Assembly: GCF_030539665.1 (NCBI RefSeq)
Contig: NZ_JAUNXR010000002.1
Span: 1 to 64,000, forward strand
Direction: 5' to 3'
DNA length: 64,000 nucleotides
DNA from: Methanobrevibacter sp.
GTDB lineage: Archaea > Methanobacteriota > Methanobacteria > Methanobacteriales > Methanobacteriaceae
In this document: positions 36,913-45,793 of the stretch, piece by piece
Position numbering within the stretch: the first letter of the stretch is position 1
How the letters are laid out: each line of letters opens with the position of its first letter
The notes under the pieces: generated by a model
Told to the model about the DNA's origin: nothing
The model's database searches: none
The model's input: the letters and a program-made list of their open reading frames with translations, nothing else
Translations under genes and position numbers: made by a program

Positions 36913-37377
36913 TTATCCTAAAAACTTTTCACGATTATAAAATAATGATTTCAAAGCCAATTTCTCAAGCAAATCTTTCAATTCATCAATGTCCATATCC
37001 AGATCTTCACAAATCATTTCCTGCCATTCATTTTCTTTTTGTTGTAAAAATTCGGCAGTGTCGATTCCCTTTTGTGTCAGGGTGATTTTATAAGCTCTCT
37101 TATTGTTTTCATCAACTTCCCTTTTGATTAAACCGTTTTTCTCAAACTCTTTGAAAGCCCTGGAAACACCACTGCGATTCATTAAGCAAACCTTAGCTAT
37201 GTCCGATTGATTGAAATTGCCATTTTCATAAATATACATCAGCATATAGTATTGGCCCAAACTAATGTCTGTCTGTTTTAAAAATTGATTTAAATAATAA
37301 TCATGAGTTTTTAGAAGTGTTATAAAATGACATAATATAAATGGACTGTCCTCAACTATCTCCCTATAATCAATCAC
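36913..37377 (-). CDS. MarR-family transcriptional regulator
   Basis: A ~154-residue winged-helix regulator: helical dimerisation ends around a central DNA-binding domain (ISLGQYYMLMYIYENGNFNQSDIAKVCLMNRSGVSRAFKEFEKNGLIKRE, wing DENNKRAYKITLT). The frame continues upstream to 37452, but AGAGGT seven bases before the GTG at 37377 (VIDYREIVED) marks the likely start. The stretch in front contains a TATA box and a large inverted repeat, so it probably represses its own transcription. The M48 gene lies 54 nt downstream. Confidence 0.82.
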   Translation of the reverse strand: MIDYREIVEDSPFILCHFITLLKTHDYYLNQFLKQTDISLGQYYMLMYIYENGNFNQSDIAKVCLMNRSGVSRAFKEFEKNGLIKREVDENNKRAYKITLTQKGIDTAEFLQQKENEWQEMICEDLDMDIDELKDLLEKLALKSLFYNREKFLG

Positions 37378-37432
37378 GATAAAACCTCTTTTTATAATCT
37401 TGCTTATAAAATAATTAGTAAAAAAAGTATAT

Positions 37433-37454
37433 AAATGTTGCAAATGCAACATTT
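37433..37454. promoter_or_regulatory. MarR operator-like inverted repeat abutting a TATA box
   Basis: AAATGTTGCA (37433-37442) and TGCAACATTT (37445-37454) are perfect 10-base arms with spacer AA. The MarR gene's box A, minus-strand TTTATATA (37428-37435), overlaps the inner arm by three bases, ideal for autorepression. It also spans the stop codon of the upstream DUF2142 gene. Confidence 0.75.
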
Positions 37455-38985
37455 AATAGAAGTGCAAAATACACATCATAAGAACGCCTGCGGCAAAAAG
37501 GATTATTCCTGTAAAGACAAGATTGTCCATTTTATCCGTTTCTGGTTTTGGACTGTTAAATGCAAGTGGAACCAACGGCATTAACGGCAAAAAGTACCTT
37601 GCCTGCATTCCGCGAACCTTGCCTATGCCTACAGAACACCAGATCAAATAGATTAAGAAGAACATTCCGAAATAAAACAATATGAAAAATATAATCAATG
37701 CCTCTTTCTTATGCTTAGACAATTGTATTCTGGTAGGATAATAAATTGAAAACAATATAAAGAACACGAAATAACAGATATTGTACAATTGAAGTCCTTT
37801 AAAAGCACTAGTTCTATATTCGTAGAAATAATAACCATTTACGATGAAATTGTACAAACCTTCAAAGGCTTCCCCAAATATTTCTAAAATTCTCAAAGGA
37901 TTGTTGATTAAAAACATTGTTTGACCAACAATAGAAACGGTCGGTTTTGTAGAAACCGCAGACGGTGTTTGAGTAAACATAACATTCCCTTTAAAGATAA
38001 TGGCTGAAACAGCAAACAATAACAACAGATATGCTGCAAGCATTACCCAAGGATGCTTATAGCTCAAATTTTTCTTTGGAAGCAACAATATTATTAATGC
38101 AAAAATGATAAAAGGTGGTTTTATAAGCCCAATCAACAAACAACAGATGAAGAACATCAAAAGATCCTTGCTTCCAACCTTATTTTTATACATGTAAATG
38201 AAATATGCTGTTGCCAAAATTATGAATGCAAATATGAATGCATCATAGTTGGATGAGCTTAAGATCGGAATGATCAGCGGAGTAAGAGATACGAAAAACA
38301 ATTGCATTTTATAGACAGGTGTCTTCTTAATGGCAAATGAAACAATTGCAGCATAGAAAACAACATTGAAAATTCTTGAAAGCCAAACGGCCCAGATAAC
38401 ACCTAAATCTAAAATTTTAGCCAACAACACTCCAATAGCTGAGAAAACATATGTGTAAAATGGAGTTGTTGTTACCCTTAAAACATAATTTTCAGGCACT
38501 GAAGAAATAGGCGCCCAAGCCCTAGGGTTGTTTAGAAGAAGAGAACCTATGCCGCGCACATGAAACTTATATAAATCGAATATGTAATACAATAGCTTAT
38601 AATGAAATCCGTTTATGAAAACAGAACTCTTACTGCTGTCCATAACAAATAAGTTACCTCCAGCAACATGCAAAACACGAGCGAAATGAATATATTCATC
38701 CGGAATTGAAAATGGGGGCGCTATAAATGTCATCAAAACTCCAATAAACATGATTACGGCAAAAGCCACTTTATGAAGAGAATTCTTATTTTTAACAGAA
38801 AACAGAATAAGAAAACTGCCAAGAATAGCTATGCAAACAAAGGAAAAAATTTCAAAGTTTGGAAAATCTATGTTTCTTGGAGAAAGCATTGGAATAATAA
38901 AAACAAATAGGGCAACAATATACAATAAAACAAATCTCTTATTATCTAAAAGAAGCCCATAATATTCATTCAACAATCTATCCAT
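37453..38985 (-). CDS. DUF2142-family polytopic membrane protein
   Basis: A 510-residue protein with about twelve membrane helices. The first loop has PPFSIPDEYIHFARVLHVAGG, the acidic/His-containing signature of DUF2142, a group of GT-C-fold-like proteins often linked to surface polysaccharide synthesis. A conserved LMPLVPLAFN segment lies before the final helix. The extracellular loops (residues ~90-170) are long. No direct partner nearby. Its stop codon lies in the MarR operator. Confidence 0.75.
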   Translation of the reverse strand: MDRLLNEYYGLLLDNKRFVLLYIVALFVFIIPMLSPRNIDFPNFEIFSFVCIAILGSFLILFSVKNKNSLHKVAFAVIMFIGVLMTFIAPPFSIPDEYIHFARVLHVAGGNLFVMDSSKSSVFINGFHYKLLYYIFDLYKFHVRGIGSLLLNNPRAWAPISSVPENYVLRVTTTPFYTYVFSAIGVLLAKILDLGVIWAVWLSRIFNVVFYAAIVSFAIKKTPVYKMQLFFVSLTPLIIPILSSSNYDAFIFAFIILATAYFIYMYKNKVGSKDLLMFFICCLLIGLIKPPFIIFALIILLLPKKNLSYKHPWVMLAAYLLLLFAVSAIIFKGNVMFTQTPSAVSTKPTVSIVGQTMFLINNPLRILEIFGEAFEGLYNFIVNGYYFYEYRTSAFKGLQLYNICYFVFFILFSIYYPTRIQLSKHKKEALIIFFILFYFGMFFLIYLIWCSVGIGKVRGMQARYFLPLMPLVPLAFNSPKPETDKMDNLVFTGIILFAAGVLMMCILHFY

Positions 38986-39082
38986 ATTCTATATATTGCT
39001 TTTAACAATTTATAAATGTTAAATAGGAAACTTTTGATGAGGATTCCATAAATGGCTAAAACTTAAGAATGAATTGTTAAAG

Positions 39083-39562
39083 TTATAAAATTGAATCATC
39101 CAGAAGGATTCCCTCGTTTAACTTTTTGGCTGATGTGAAGGCATCGTAAATTGAATACAGCCACATTATAACAACAATAATCCAACCAACAATAAAAAGA
39201 ATCAATATGACACCAATTATCCAAATAACAAAAATTATCAAACCTTTTTTAGGTTGATTATTGTAAACCTGACCTATCCCCGGAACAATAGCTGAAAATA
39301 TTGCCGATTTTATGGGATTAACCTTTTCCACAACAATAACCTCTTTGTTTTCATCCAGATCAGCACCACACATGTCGCAAAATTTAGCCGAACTGTCAAC
39401 AGAACTGCCGCAGCTAGAACATTTATTAAACTTCACCATGCCATCGGACCCATTCTCAATTTTAGTTTCCACAGTTGGGGCTTCTTTATGAACAAGTTTA
39501 GTCCCACATTGACTGCAGAATTTTCCCATACCTTCAGTTCCACAATTAGAGCATTTGACCAT
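39083..39562 (-). CDS. Zinc-ribbon membrane protein
   Basis: A 159-residue protein with two zinc ribbons (CSNCG...CSQCG and CSSCG...CDMCG) followed by an acidic/Val linker and a TM2-like C-terminal part: SAIFSAIVPGIGQVYNNQPKKGLIIFVIWIIG then a second helix and YSIYDAFTSAKKLNEG. This pairing is common in Methanobacteriales; function unknown. The longer frame opens with TTG at 39577, but GGAG nine bases before the ATG at 39562 supports the shorter form. Divergent from a winged-helix gene across a clear inverted repeat. Confidence 0.75.
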   Translation of the reverse strand: MVKCSNCGTEGMGKFCSQCGTKLVHKEAPTVETKIENGSDGMVKFNKCSSCGSSVDSSAKFCDMCGADLDENKEVIVVEKVNPIKSAIFSAIVPGIGQVYNNQPKKGLIIFVIWIIGVILILFIVGWIIVVIMWLYSIYDAFTSAKKLNEGILLDDSIL

Positions 39563-39627
39563 TCTATTTTTCTCCAAATTTCTTTATTTAATAATTATGT
39601 GAAAAGCCACTAATAAAAATTGTTCAA

Positions 39628-39653
39628 TTATTGTTATTATATTATAACAATAA
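39628..39653. promoter_or_regulatory. Inverted repeat between divergent genes
   Basis: TTATTGTTAT (39628-39637) and ATAACAATAA (39644-39653) are perfect 10-base arms, spacer TATATT. It sits between the zinc-ribbon membrane protein and the winged-helix gene and is the natural operator candidate for that regulator. Confidence 0.6.
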
Positions 39654-39693
39654 GGCTATTAATAATTTAAATAGTATAATCAAAATTAATATT

Positions 39694-39954
39694 ATGGATG
39701 ATAAAACATTAATATTAACAGAATTTATTAAACAATCACCTAACAGAACAAAGGTATTAAAATCTATAGGAAATGATGTTTTAAAACCAACAGACATAAC
39801 CAACAAAACCAATATCCATATAAACAATGTAAGCAGGTCATTAAAGCAAATGAAAGAGAAAAATATTGTTTATCTTTTAAACCCTAATTCTAAAAAAGGT
39901 AGGTTATATAAACTTACTGAAGACGGTGTGAACGTCTTGAAAAATTTAAAATAA
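39694..39954 (+). CDS. Small winged-helix transcriptional regulator
   Basis: An 86-residue winged-helix protein (LKPTDITNKTNIHINNVSRSLKQMKEKNIVYLLNPNSKKGRLYKLTEDG), close to the ArsR/HTH_20-type helix-turn-helix with wing. The frame extends upstream to 39631 through AT-rich sequence, but the ATG at 39694 begins MDDKTLILTEF and lies ~26 nt after TTTAAATA, as for a leaderless transcript; no ribosome site exists. Likely controls itself and the divergent zinc-ribbon gene. Confidence 0.72.
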   Translation: MDDKTLILTEFIKQSPNRTKVLKSIGNDVLKPTDITNKTNIHINNVSRSLKQMKEKNIVYLLNPNSKKGRLYKLTEDGVNVLKNLK

Positions 39955-39970
39955 AAAAAAAGTAAGAAGA

Positions 39971-40240
39971 TTACATTAATCTTCTGGTATCTGTTATTTC
40001 TATACTAGCTACGTTGTCTAAGTTACCCATAGCTTCTTCAGTAGATTCTGTTCCACCTTCACCGTCTTCAATGATGAATACTAAATCTAAAGCTACTAAA
40101 CCAAATGCAATAGGTTCTTCTTTGATTTCATGGAACTCAGCGTCATCAGGCATTGCTGCTTCAATTGCTGCTTTAAGAGCATCTAAATCTACTTCTGGAC
40201 TTTCCGGCATGATTCTTAATGTTGCTACTACTTCTCCCAT
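39971..40240 (-). CDS. Elongation factor 1-beta (aEF-1beta)
   Basis: The 89-residue archaeal guanine-nucleotide exchange factor for EF-1alpha. MGEVVATLRIMPESPEVDLDALK and AFGLVALDLVFIIEDGEGG followed by the C-terminal VASIEITDTRRLM are typical. The frame opens at ATG 40246 (MTMGEV), but GGAG eight bases before the ATG at 40240 and the family N-terminus favour the latter. It lies 23 nt after a small zinc-ribbon gene, a pairing conserved in archaea. Confidence 0.93.
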   Translation of the reverse strand: MGEVVATLRIMPESPEVDLDALKAAIEAAMPDDAEFHEIKEEPIAFGLVALDLVFIIEDGEGGTESTEEAMGNLDNVASIEITDTRRLM

Positions 40241-40263
40241 TGTCATCTCTCCTTTAAAATTAT

Positions 40264-40425
40264 CTATGGACCTTCAAAACCACATTCACATTTGTAAGCG
40301 TGACCAAAGGTACGGCATTTTTCACATCTTGCGATTTTAGCACCACAAATAGGACATTCGAATTCTACGAAAGGTCCTGTTAATGGAATTTCTTGTTTAC
40401 ATGAAATACAGTCTACTTCTTTCAT
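40264..40425 (-). CDS. Small zinc-ribbon protein (HVO_2753-like)
   Basis: A 53-residue protein with eight cysteines forming two zinc ribbons: CISC, CPIC, CEKC and CEC, with the FVEFECPICGAKIARCEKCRTFGHAYKCECGFEGP core typical of the small archaeal zinc-finger protein upstream of aEF-1beta, thought to bind RNA. AAGGAGAATAATAAT precedes the ATG. It is downstream of the MfnE gene and upstream of the aEF-1beta gene in one minus-strand run. Confidence 0.85.
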   Translation of the reverse strand: MKEVDCISCKQEIPLTGPFVEFECPICGAKIARCEKCRTFGHAYKCECGFEGP

Positions 40426-40429
40426 ATTA

Positions 40430-41086
40430 TTATTCTCCTTTTATTTCAGTATAATCAAAATCGAAAGCACCTTCATCACCAATAAGGCTCAATACTCTTT
40501 CCGGATACTTCCCATTTACTATATAACAATCAGTCCCAAATTCTAATAGCAGTGAAGGTAACATTAAATCAATTGATGTCTCATCAAAAGTTAGCAAAGT
40601 TTTTGCATCAATCATGTCAATGAATTTAGCACCTTTCACAGAAGGTTCTTGGGTATATATACCATTTACATTTGTTACTATTAAAAGTTTTGCATTTAGA
40701 AGGTGTGAGACATAAGCTGCTATGGAATCTGAAGTGACTTCCCATGAACTTTCAAAGGGATCTTCTTCTTTTAAAATTCCAGAAGTTATCAAGATTGGTG
40801 TCAGGCCATTTTCCATTAAGTCATAGGCATCTTTTAAAGTTGTAGCTATTTCGGCAGTGTCCACCTTATCAGCAACAATTTTGGATACTATATCCATACA
40901 ATCAATAGCTGTCCAATGAGCAGTTTCATCAGACAAATTCAATTCTTCATCATATTTACGAACTAGATTAGCAAATTCTCCCCCTCCCAAAATAACAAGA
41001 GAGTTGGTTCCATTTAACTGCCTAATCAATTCTATTGCATGATTAGGGAATAAGCTTCCCCCAACCTTAATTACATTTTCTATAAT
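40430..41086 (-). CDS. mfnE: Amino-acid-kinase-family phosphate kinase, probable MfnE, non-ATG start
   Basis: Archaeal aspartokinase-like kinase, matching MfnE, which phosphorylates the aminomethylfuran phosphate of methanofuran synthesis. Family motifs KVGGSLFPN (residues 5-13), LVILGGGEFA, and VTSDSIAAYVSHLLNAKLLIVTNVNGIYT are present. No ATG, GTG or TTG lies before the KVGGS motif: a TTG at 41029 would delete it. GGAGGTGG (41091-41098) is four, seven or ten bases before in-frame ATT, ATT and ATA. I place the start at ATT 41086; the true codon is uncertain. Reading to a short form would lose the phosphate-binding loop. Confidence 0.7.
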   Translation of the reverse strand: MIENVIKVGGSLFPNHAIELIRQLNGTNSLVILGGGEFANLVRKYDEELNLSDETAHWTAIDCMDIVSKIVADKVDTAEIATTLKDAYDLMENGLTPILITSGILKEEDPFESSWEVTSDSIAAYVSHLLNAKLLIVTNVNGIYTQEPSVKGAKFIDMIDAKTLLTFDETSIDLMLPSLLLEFGTDCYIVNGKYPERVLSLIGDEGAFDFDYTEIKGE

Positions 41087-41165
41087 AATTCCACCTCCAA
41101 CAAATAATAACTATTTGACAAACCATCAAATAATTAAAAGTAGTTATCACCAAATAAGTTTAAAT

Positions 41166-41504
41166 TTACAAAAGCTTCAAATCCCCAGTGATTTTGTCAA
41201 TTATTTCATCTTCATCAGGACCAATAGCTAAAACGGTAGTGGTTGATGTAGGTATCTGAGTCTTTCCAGCATCAACTACCAAATAATGAGGAACCTTGTT
41301 AATGATGGCCAATTTTTTAAGCTCCAAGAGTTCCTCCAAAGAACCTACCTTACAAGTTACTTTTGCCATTCCTGAACGTTCCCACTCCTTAACCTTGATT
41401 GGATTAGCTCTTTTATAGGCTCCCAAACATCCATGACAGCACTGAGCAGCTATCTTTCCTTTTCCCATCTTTAAATCAGATCTTACAACCATAACTTGTT
41501 TCAT
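41166..41504 (-). CDS. pth2: Peptidyl-tRNA hydrolase, Pth2 type
   Basis: The 112-residue archaeal/eukaryotic Pth2, which frees tRNA from stalled peptidyl-tRNA. Conserved blocks: KQVMVVRSDLKMGKGKIAAQCCHG, WERSGMAKVTCKV, and VVDAGKTQIPTSTTTVLAIGP, including the catalytic Asp/Thr region. Length and start are normal. It is a single gene, divergent from ABCE1. Confidence 0.95.
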   Translation of the reverse strand: MKQVMVVRSDLKMGKGKIAAQCCHGCLGAYKRANPIKVKEWERSGMAKVTCKVGSLEELLELKKLAIINKVPHYLVVDAGKTQIPTSTTTVLAIGPDEDEIIDKITGDLKLL

Positions 41505-41611
41505 AAAACACCTACAATTATCAGTAATAATAGATTTCTACAACAGATATATTAAATATATTCCACAAATATAATAAATTAACTAGTTATTATTTTTTAT
41601 AAGGAGATAAG

Positions 41612-43390
41612 ATGAGTCGTATTTCTATATTAGATAAAGATAAATGTCAACCAAAGAAGTGTGATTATCTTTGTATCCATTACTGTCCAGGAGTTAGGAT
41701 GGAAGAAGATACAATAGTGGTTGATGAAGATACCAAAAAACCCTTAATTTCAGAACAGTTATGCCAAGGTTGCGGTATTTGTACGAACAGATGTCCGTTT
41801 GATGCCGTGACAATTATTAACTTACCAGAAGCGATTGGAGAACCTATCCACAGATTTGGTCAAAACCAGTTCGAACTGTTTGGTCTTCCAAGCCTGACTG
41901 AAGGACAGGTTTTAGGTCTTTTAGGACAGAACGGTATTGGAAAAAGTACAATCATGAGAATACTTTCTGGAGATTTAATTCCGAACTTTGGAAACTTTGA
42001 CGAAAAGCCTGAAAACTGGGATGATGTAATAGAACATTACAAAGGTTCAGCTCTTCAAAACTACTTCAAAGCACTTTCCGAAGGTAAAATAAAGACCGTA
42101 CTTAAACCACAAATGGTAGATCAACTTCCAAAGGTTGTAAAAGGAAAAGTAAGGGATTTGCTTACAAATGTGGATGAAAGAAACAAATTTGACTATGTTT
42201 GTAAAGAATTGGATCTTGAAAATGTTCTTGACAGGAAAATGGAGAACCTGTCTGGAGGAGAACTTCAAAGGGTAGCTATTGCAGCAACCGTATTAAGAGA
42301 AGGGGATTTCTACTACTTTGACGAACCGACCTCATGGTTGGATGTGTCTCAAAGACTCAATGCAGTGAAAGTAATCAGATCACTTGCAGAAGACGGCAAA
42401 TCAGTACTTGTAATCGAACACGATTTAGCTACACTTGATGCATTGTCCGACAATATCCACATATTATATGGTGAACCTGGAGGATACGGTGTTGTTTCAG
42501 GAAGAAAAGGAGTAAGGCTTGGAATTAATGCATACATAAATGGATTTTTAGCAGAGGAAAACATTAGAATCAGGAAAAATCCTATTGAATTTACAATAAG
42601 GCCCCCAACTGAAGAGGAAGATGGTGATGCCCTTGCAAGCTACAGTGACCTTGATAAAGACTATAAGGAGTTTAAATTGACTGTAGATGCAGGTGAAATA
42701 TATCATGACGAAATAGTGACTGCATTCGGTTCAAACGGTATTGGAAAAACAACATTTGCTAAAATACTGGCTGGAGTAAGCGAACCTACAACCGGAGAGA
42801 TTGATGAGGAAGTAATAATAGCTTACAAGCCACAATACATTGTTACAAACTTTGAAGGAACAGTTCAGGACTTTTTATACATGCATGCTCCAAGCTACGG
42901 ATCCAAAATCTTTGACAGCGAGATAATGAAGCCATTGCAATTAAACGATTTGCTTGAAAAGGAAGTTAAAACATTATCCGGAGGAGAACTTCAAAGATTG
43001 GCAATAGCTGCAACACTTTCAAAAGATGCTCAAATTTATCTGTTCGACGAACCAACAGCATTCCTAGATGTTGAGCAAAGGTTAGTGGCAGCACGTGTTA
43101 TCCGTAAAATTATCGAAAGTAGAAACGCAGCATCATTGATTGTTGATCACGATATTGTATTTATCGACTATATCTCCGACAGGGCAATGGTATTTGACGG
43201 AACACCAGGTATTGAAGGCCATGCATCAAAACCGACTGACTTAAGAACATCTATGAACAAATTCTTAGGAAATCTTAATGTAACCTTCAGAAGAGATAAA
43301 GAAACAAAAAGGCCAAGAGTCAACAAGCTTGACAGTTATCTTGACCGTGAACAAAAAGAGTTAGGAGAATATTATTATCTTACAGATTGA
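41612..43390 (+). CDS. Ribosome recycling ATPase ABCE1 (Rli1)
   Basis: The 592-residue ABCE1 splits ribosomes after termination. N-terminal two [4Fe-4S] clusters ([14 protein letters not shown] and [12 protein letters not shown]), then two ABC domains: Walker [10 protein letters not shown] with [11 protein letters not shown] and GSNGIGKTT with [11 protein letters not shown], each with the DEPTSWLD / DEPTAFLD Walker B. The hinge is intact. AAGGAGATAAG precedes the ATG. Essential archaeal factor; transcribed alone. Confidence 0.97.
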   Translation: MSRISILDKDKCQPKKCDYLCIHYCPGVRMEEDTIVVDEDTKKPLISEQLCQGCGICTNRCPFDAVTIINLPEAIGEPIHRFGQNQFELFGLPSLTEGQVLGLLGQNGIGKSTIMRILSGDLIPNFGNFDEKPENWDDVIEHYKGSALQNYFKALSEGKIKTVLKPQMVDQLPKVVKGKVRDLLTNVDERNKFDYVCKELDLENVLDRKMENLSGGELQRVAIAATVLREGDFYYFDEPTSWLDVSQRLNAVKVIRSLAEDGKSVLVIEHDLATLDALSDNIHILYGEPGGYGVVSGRKGVRLGINAYINGFLAEENIRIRKNPIEFTIRPPTEEEDGDALASYSDLDKDYKEFKLTVDAGEIYHDEIVTAFGSNGIGKTTFAKILAGVSEPTTGEIDEEVIIAYKPQYIVTNFEGTVQDFLYMHAPSYGSKIFDSEIMKPLQLNDLLEKEVKTLSGGELQRLAIAATLSKDAQIYLFDEPTAFLDVEQRLVAARVIRKIIESRNAASLIVDHDIVFIDYISDRAMVFDGTPGIEGHASKPTDLRTSMNKFLGNLNVTFRRDKETKRPRVNKLDSYLDREQKELGEYYYLTD

Positions 43391-43768
43391 TTATAAATCT
43401 TTTAATTCTTTTAAAATTACTTCTTTTAATTTTTTAACAGCCAGTTCCCCATCTTCATCCAATCTAGCTGCATCGTTAGGATTTAAATCAAATTCTTTTA
43501 CTATTTTTTCAGCAGGAATATTCTTTACAACATCAATTCCCTTCTCTTCCAAAATTACGGAAGTACAATCATCTTCACAGCCACTAATGGATACAACATT
43601 CGCATCATTTAAAATTGGGCTGCATTGGTTTGGTTGTGCAGAGTATTCAGTAATACAAGCCGCTACAATATTGTCCTCATCCAAAGCCAATTCAACTGTT
43701 GCCGCCCTTACAACTAAACCTAAAGGACTTAATCCACTACAAGAAACTAAAGCTATTTTTTCACTCAT
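43391..43768 (-). CDS. DGC-domain putative zinc-binding protein
   Basis: A 125-residue protein with the DGC-type pattern: an N-terminal CSGLSPLGLVVRAATVELAL, a central NQCSPIL and a VVSISGCEDDCTSVILEEKG block with paired cysteines, then an acidic helical C-terminus. Proteins of this kind are considered zinc-binding with unknown role. The ATG at 43768 follows GAGGT by seven bases; the reading frame also opens at a GTG 43774. It is downstream of the Fe-S protein gene in the same direction. Confidence 0.7.
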   Translation of the reverse strand: MSEKIALVSCSGLSPLGLVVRAATVELALDEDNIVAACITEYSAQPNQCSPILNDANVVSISGCEDDCTSVILEEKGIDVVKNIPAEKIVKEFDLNPNDAARLDEDGELAVKKLKEVILKELKDL

Positions 43769-43773
43769 ACCCA

Positions 43774-44499
43774 CTACCTCTTTTTTTTCAATTTTTTAAA
43801 ATATTTTTCTTTAATTTTATCATAACCTTTTTTATAAAATGGACATTTAAGCATACAAACACTACAACCCTCATGATGGGCCAGACATACCTTTTTAATA
43901 ACTTTTTCATTTTCATCATAAGCGTCATGAGGACACTTCTTAATACAATTTCCACAATCCTTACAATAATCCTCCACCCAAAGCATTTCATTTTCATCCT
44001 TGAAAGGAAGATTGTCAATAGAAGTTGCTATTTGGAAAAATCCACTAGCCAATCCCTCTTTAAACAGACACATATTGCTTCTGAGAATAGCGCAATCATT
44101 AGATTGCATTGCAATTGCCCTTAAGCTTATCCTATCATCTAAAGGATGCAATATATTAGCCTCATAACCAGAACTTCTTAAAAAATCAGCCAATCTGTAA
44201 ATATCCCTACCGATATCCTGAAATTCGTCATCCAACAATATTGCTTTTTCTTTTGATTGCTTCATTTTAAGAATATCGTCAGAAATAATATAAATGAGAG
44301 TGATAACATTGTCAAAATCAATATCCCACTCTTTTTTAAATTCTTCTGAAAGTTTAGAGTACCTAATACCATCTACCCCAAAATCATGAGCCAAATCTTC
44401 AAATGACTTAAAGTCCTTAACACTTATTTCCCTTTTAGGATTTTTAGGATTTGCTACCTCATAGGCATCAGGAATTGGTTTATGGTATCTAAATCTCAT
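43774..44499 (-). CDS. Ferredoxin-domain protein resembling epoxyqueuosine reductase (QueG-like)
   Basis: A 241-residue protein whose C-terminal ~70 residues hold a 2x[4Fe-4S] arrangement (CKDCGNCIKKCPHDAYDE and CLAHHEGCSVCMLKCPF) after an N-terminal domain related to the epoxyqueuosine-reductase/reductive-dehalogenase N-terminal fold (LADFLRSSGYEANILHP). The cobalamin-binding region of true QueG is not evident, so the activity is unknown. Basic C-terminal tail (KKLKKKR). Located between an aminotransferase and the DGC gene in one run. Confidence 0.65.
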   Translation of the reverse strand: MRFRYHKPIPDAYEVANPKNPKREISVKDFKSFEDLAHDFGVDGIRYSKLSEEFKKEWDIDFDNVITLIYIISDDILKMKQSKEKAILLDDEFQDIGRDIYRLADFLRSSGYEANILHPLDDRISLRAIAMQSNDCAILRSNMCLFKEGLASGFFQIATSIDNLPFKDENEMLWVEDYCKDCGNCIKKCPHDAYDENEKVIKKVCLAHHEGCSVCMLKCPFYKKGYDKIKEKYFKKLKKKR

Positions 44500-44505
44500 A
44501 TCTCT

Positions 44506-45678
44506 CTAATTTTTTCTTAAAGCTTCAATGGCTTTCGGGAATTCTTCACAGAAAACTTCAATTTCGTTTGTTGGAATTGAATAACTTACACGCAAATATT
44601 TGTCTCCAAATAGTTTACTGGTGTATTCCCCTTCCCTTGTGAATATTTCTCTTTCAAGTAAGTACTCAGACAATTCCTTTGGATTGATTCCCGCTTCTGA
44701 AACATCAATAACCATCATGTTAGCGTCGGAAGGATATACTGGTAAGAATATGCCATCTATCTTATCTACAGTCTCTTTAATCAATTTCTGATTATGGAAT
44801 GTTATTTCACGGACTTCATCCATCCATTCGTCTTTGGTTTGAAGACCTTTGATAGCTCCATATTGGGCGATTATATTAACTCCCAAATCATTTACCACAA
44901 CATTTTTAATAGCTTCAATTATATAATCTGTTGAAATAACTGCACCAATCCTAACACCAGCCATTCCAAATATTTTGGAGAAGCTGTAAACGGTTAAAGT
45001 ATTTTCCGGAGCATAATCAGCAACCAAGAAATGTTCACGAGCAAAATCTTTGTATGTTACGTCATGCAAAAGATAGATATCGTTTTCAATAGCTATTTGG
45101 GCAAATTCCTTGATTTCATCTTCTGTATAGCAAACACCCAATGGATTAAGTGGATCGATTAATATAATCATTTTAGTGTTTTCGTCAAGATTTTCACGTA
45201 CAAGCTGAGGAGTCAATTTATAATCATTTTCCTCATTATAAATTGGAACGTACTTTACTTCATCGGCAAATCTATCTGCAAAAGTTCCAATAATCAAATA
45301 ACCAGGATCACAAGTAATTACATTGTCTTCAGGTTCCAATAAAGCATGCATACAAAGGTAAAGGGACTCTGTTGCACCTGCAGTCAAAAATACCTCAAAA
45401 TCTTCGAATCCTAAATCGTTTAATATTAATTTTTTAAGTTCTGAAAAACCTTCTGGAGGAGGATATTTACAATATTCCTTTTCTAAAACACAAGAAGCCA
45501 TAGCATCAGCTATAACATCACCGACCAAATGGTTTGTATTTTGACCCATCCAAATCATGTCTTTATCCATGAATACTGCTTCAAAGAAATCATTAGCTGA
45601 GTCATAACCTTTAGGGGGTTTCCTCTCAATTTTTTCATATCTTTTTATAGGCTTCATGCCTATTTTCTTTCCATCCAT
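44506..45678 (-). CDS. Class I/II PLP-dependent aminotransferase
   Basis: A 390-residue fold-type I aminotransferase. Seen: TAGATESLYLCMHALLEP, PGYLIIGTF, the IDPLNPLGVCYT loop (usually NPxNPxG), DVTYKDFA, and VYSFSKIFGMAGVRIGAVIS with the lysine that binds PLP. Substrate cannot be read; related methanogen enzymes act on aromatic or aspartate-family amino acids. A GTG start (45687) is possible, but the ATG at 45678 with GTGAT just ahead fits better. It precedes the Fe-S and DGC genes. Confidence 0.85.
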   Translation of the reverse strand: MDGKKIGMKPIKRYEKIERKPPKGYDSANDFFEAVFMDKDMIWMGQNTNHLVGDVIADAMASCVLEKEYCKYPPPEGFSELKKLILNDLGFEDFEVFLTAGATESLYLCMHALLEPEDNVITCDPGYLIIGTFADRFADEVKYVPIYNEENDYKLTPQLVRENLDENTKMIILIDPLNPLGVCYTEDEIKEFAQIAIENDIYLLHDVTYKDFAREHFLVADYAPENTLTVYSFSKIFGMAGVRIGAVISTDYIIEAIKNVVVNDLGVNIIAQYGAIKGLQTKDEWMDEVREITFHNQKLIKETVDKIDGIFLPVYPSDANMMVIDVSEAGINPKELSEYLLEREIFTREGEYTSKLFGDKYLRVSYSIPTNEIEVFCEEFPKAIEALRKN

Positions 45679-45793
45679 TTTTATCACATAAAAAAGTTAA
45701 TTTTATATTAAATTATATTTATTTAATTCCTTATTAATAAATTAATTGAACAATATTTAAATGAATTATTAATTTATTATTAATATAAAACAA

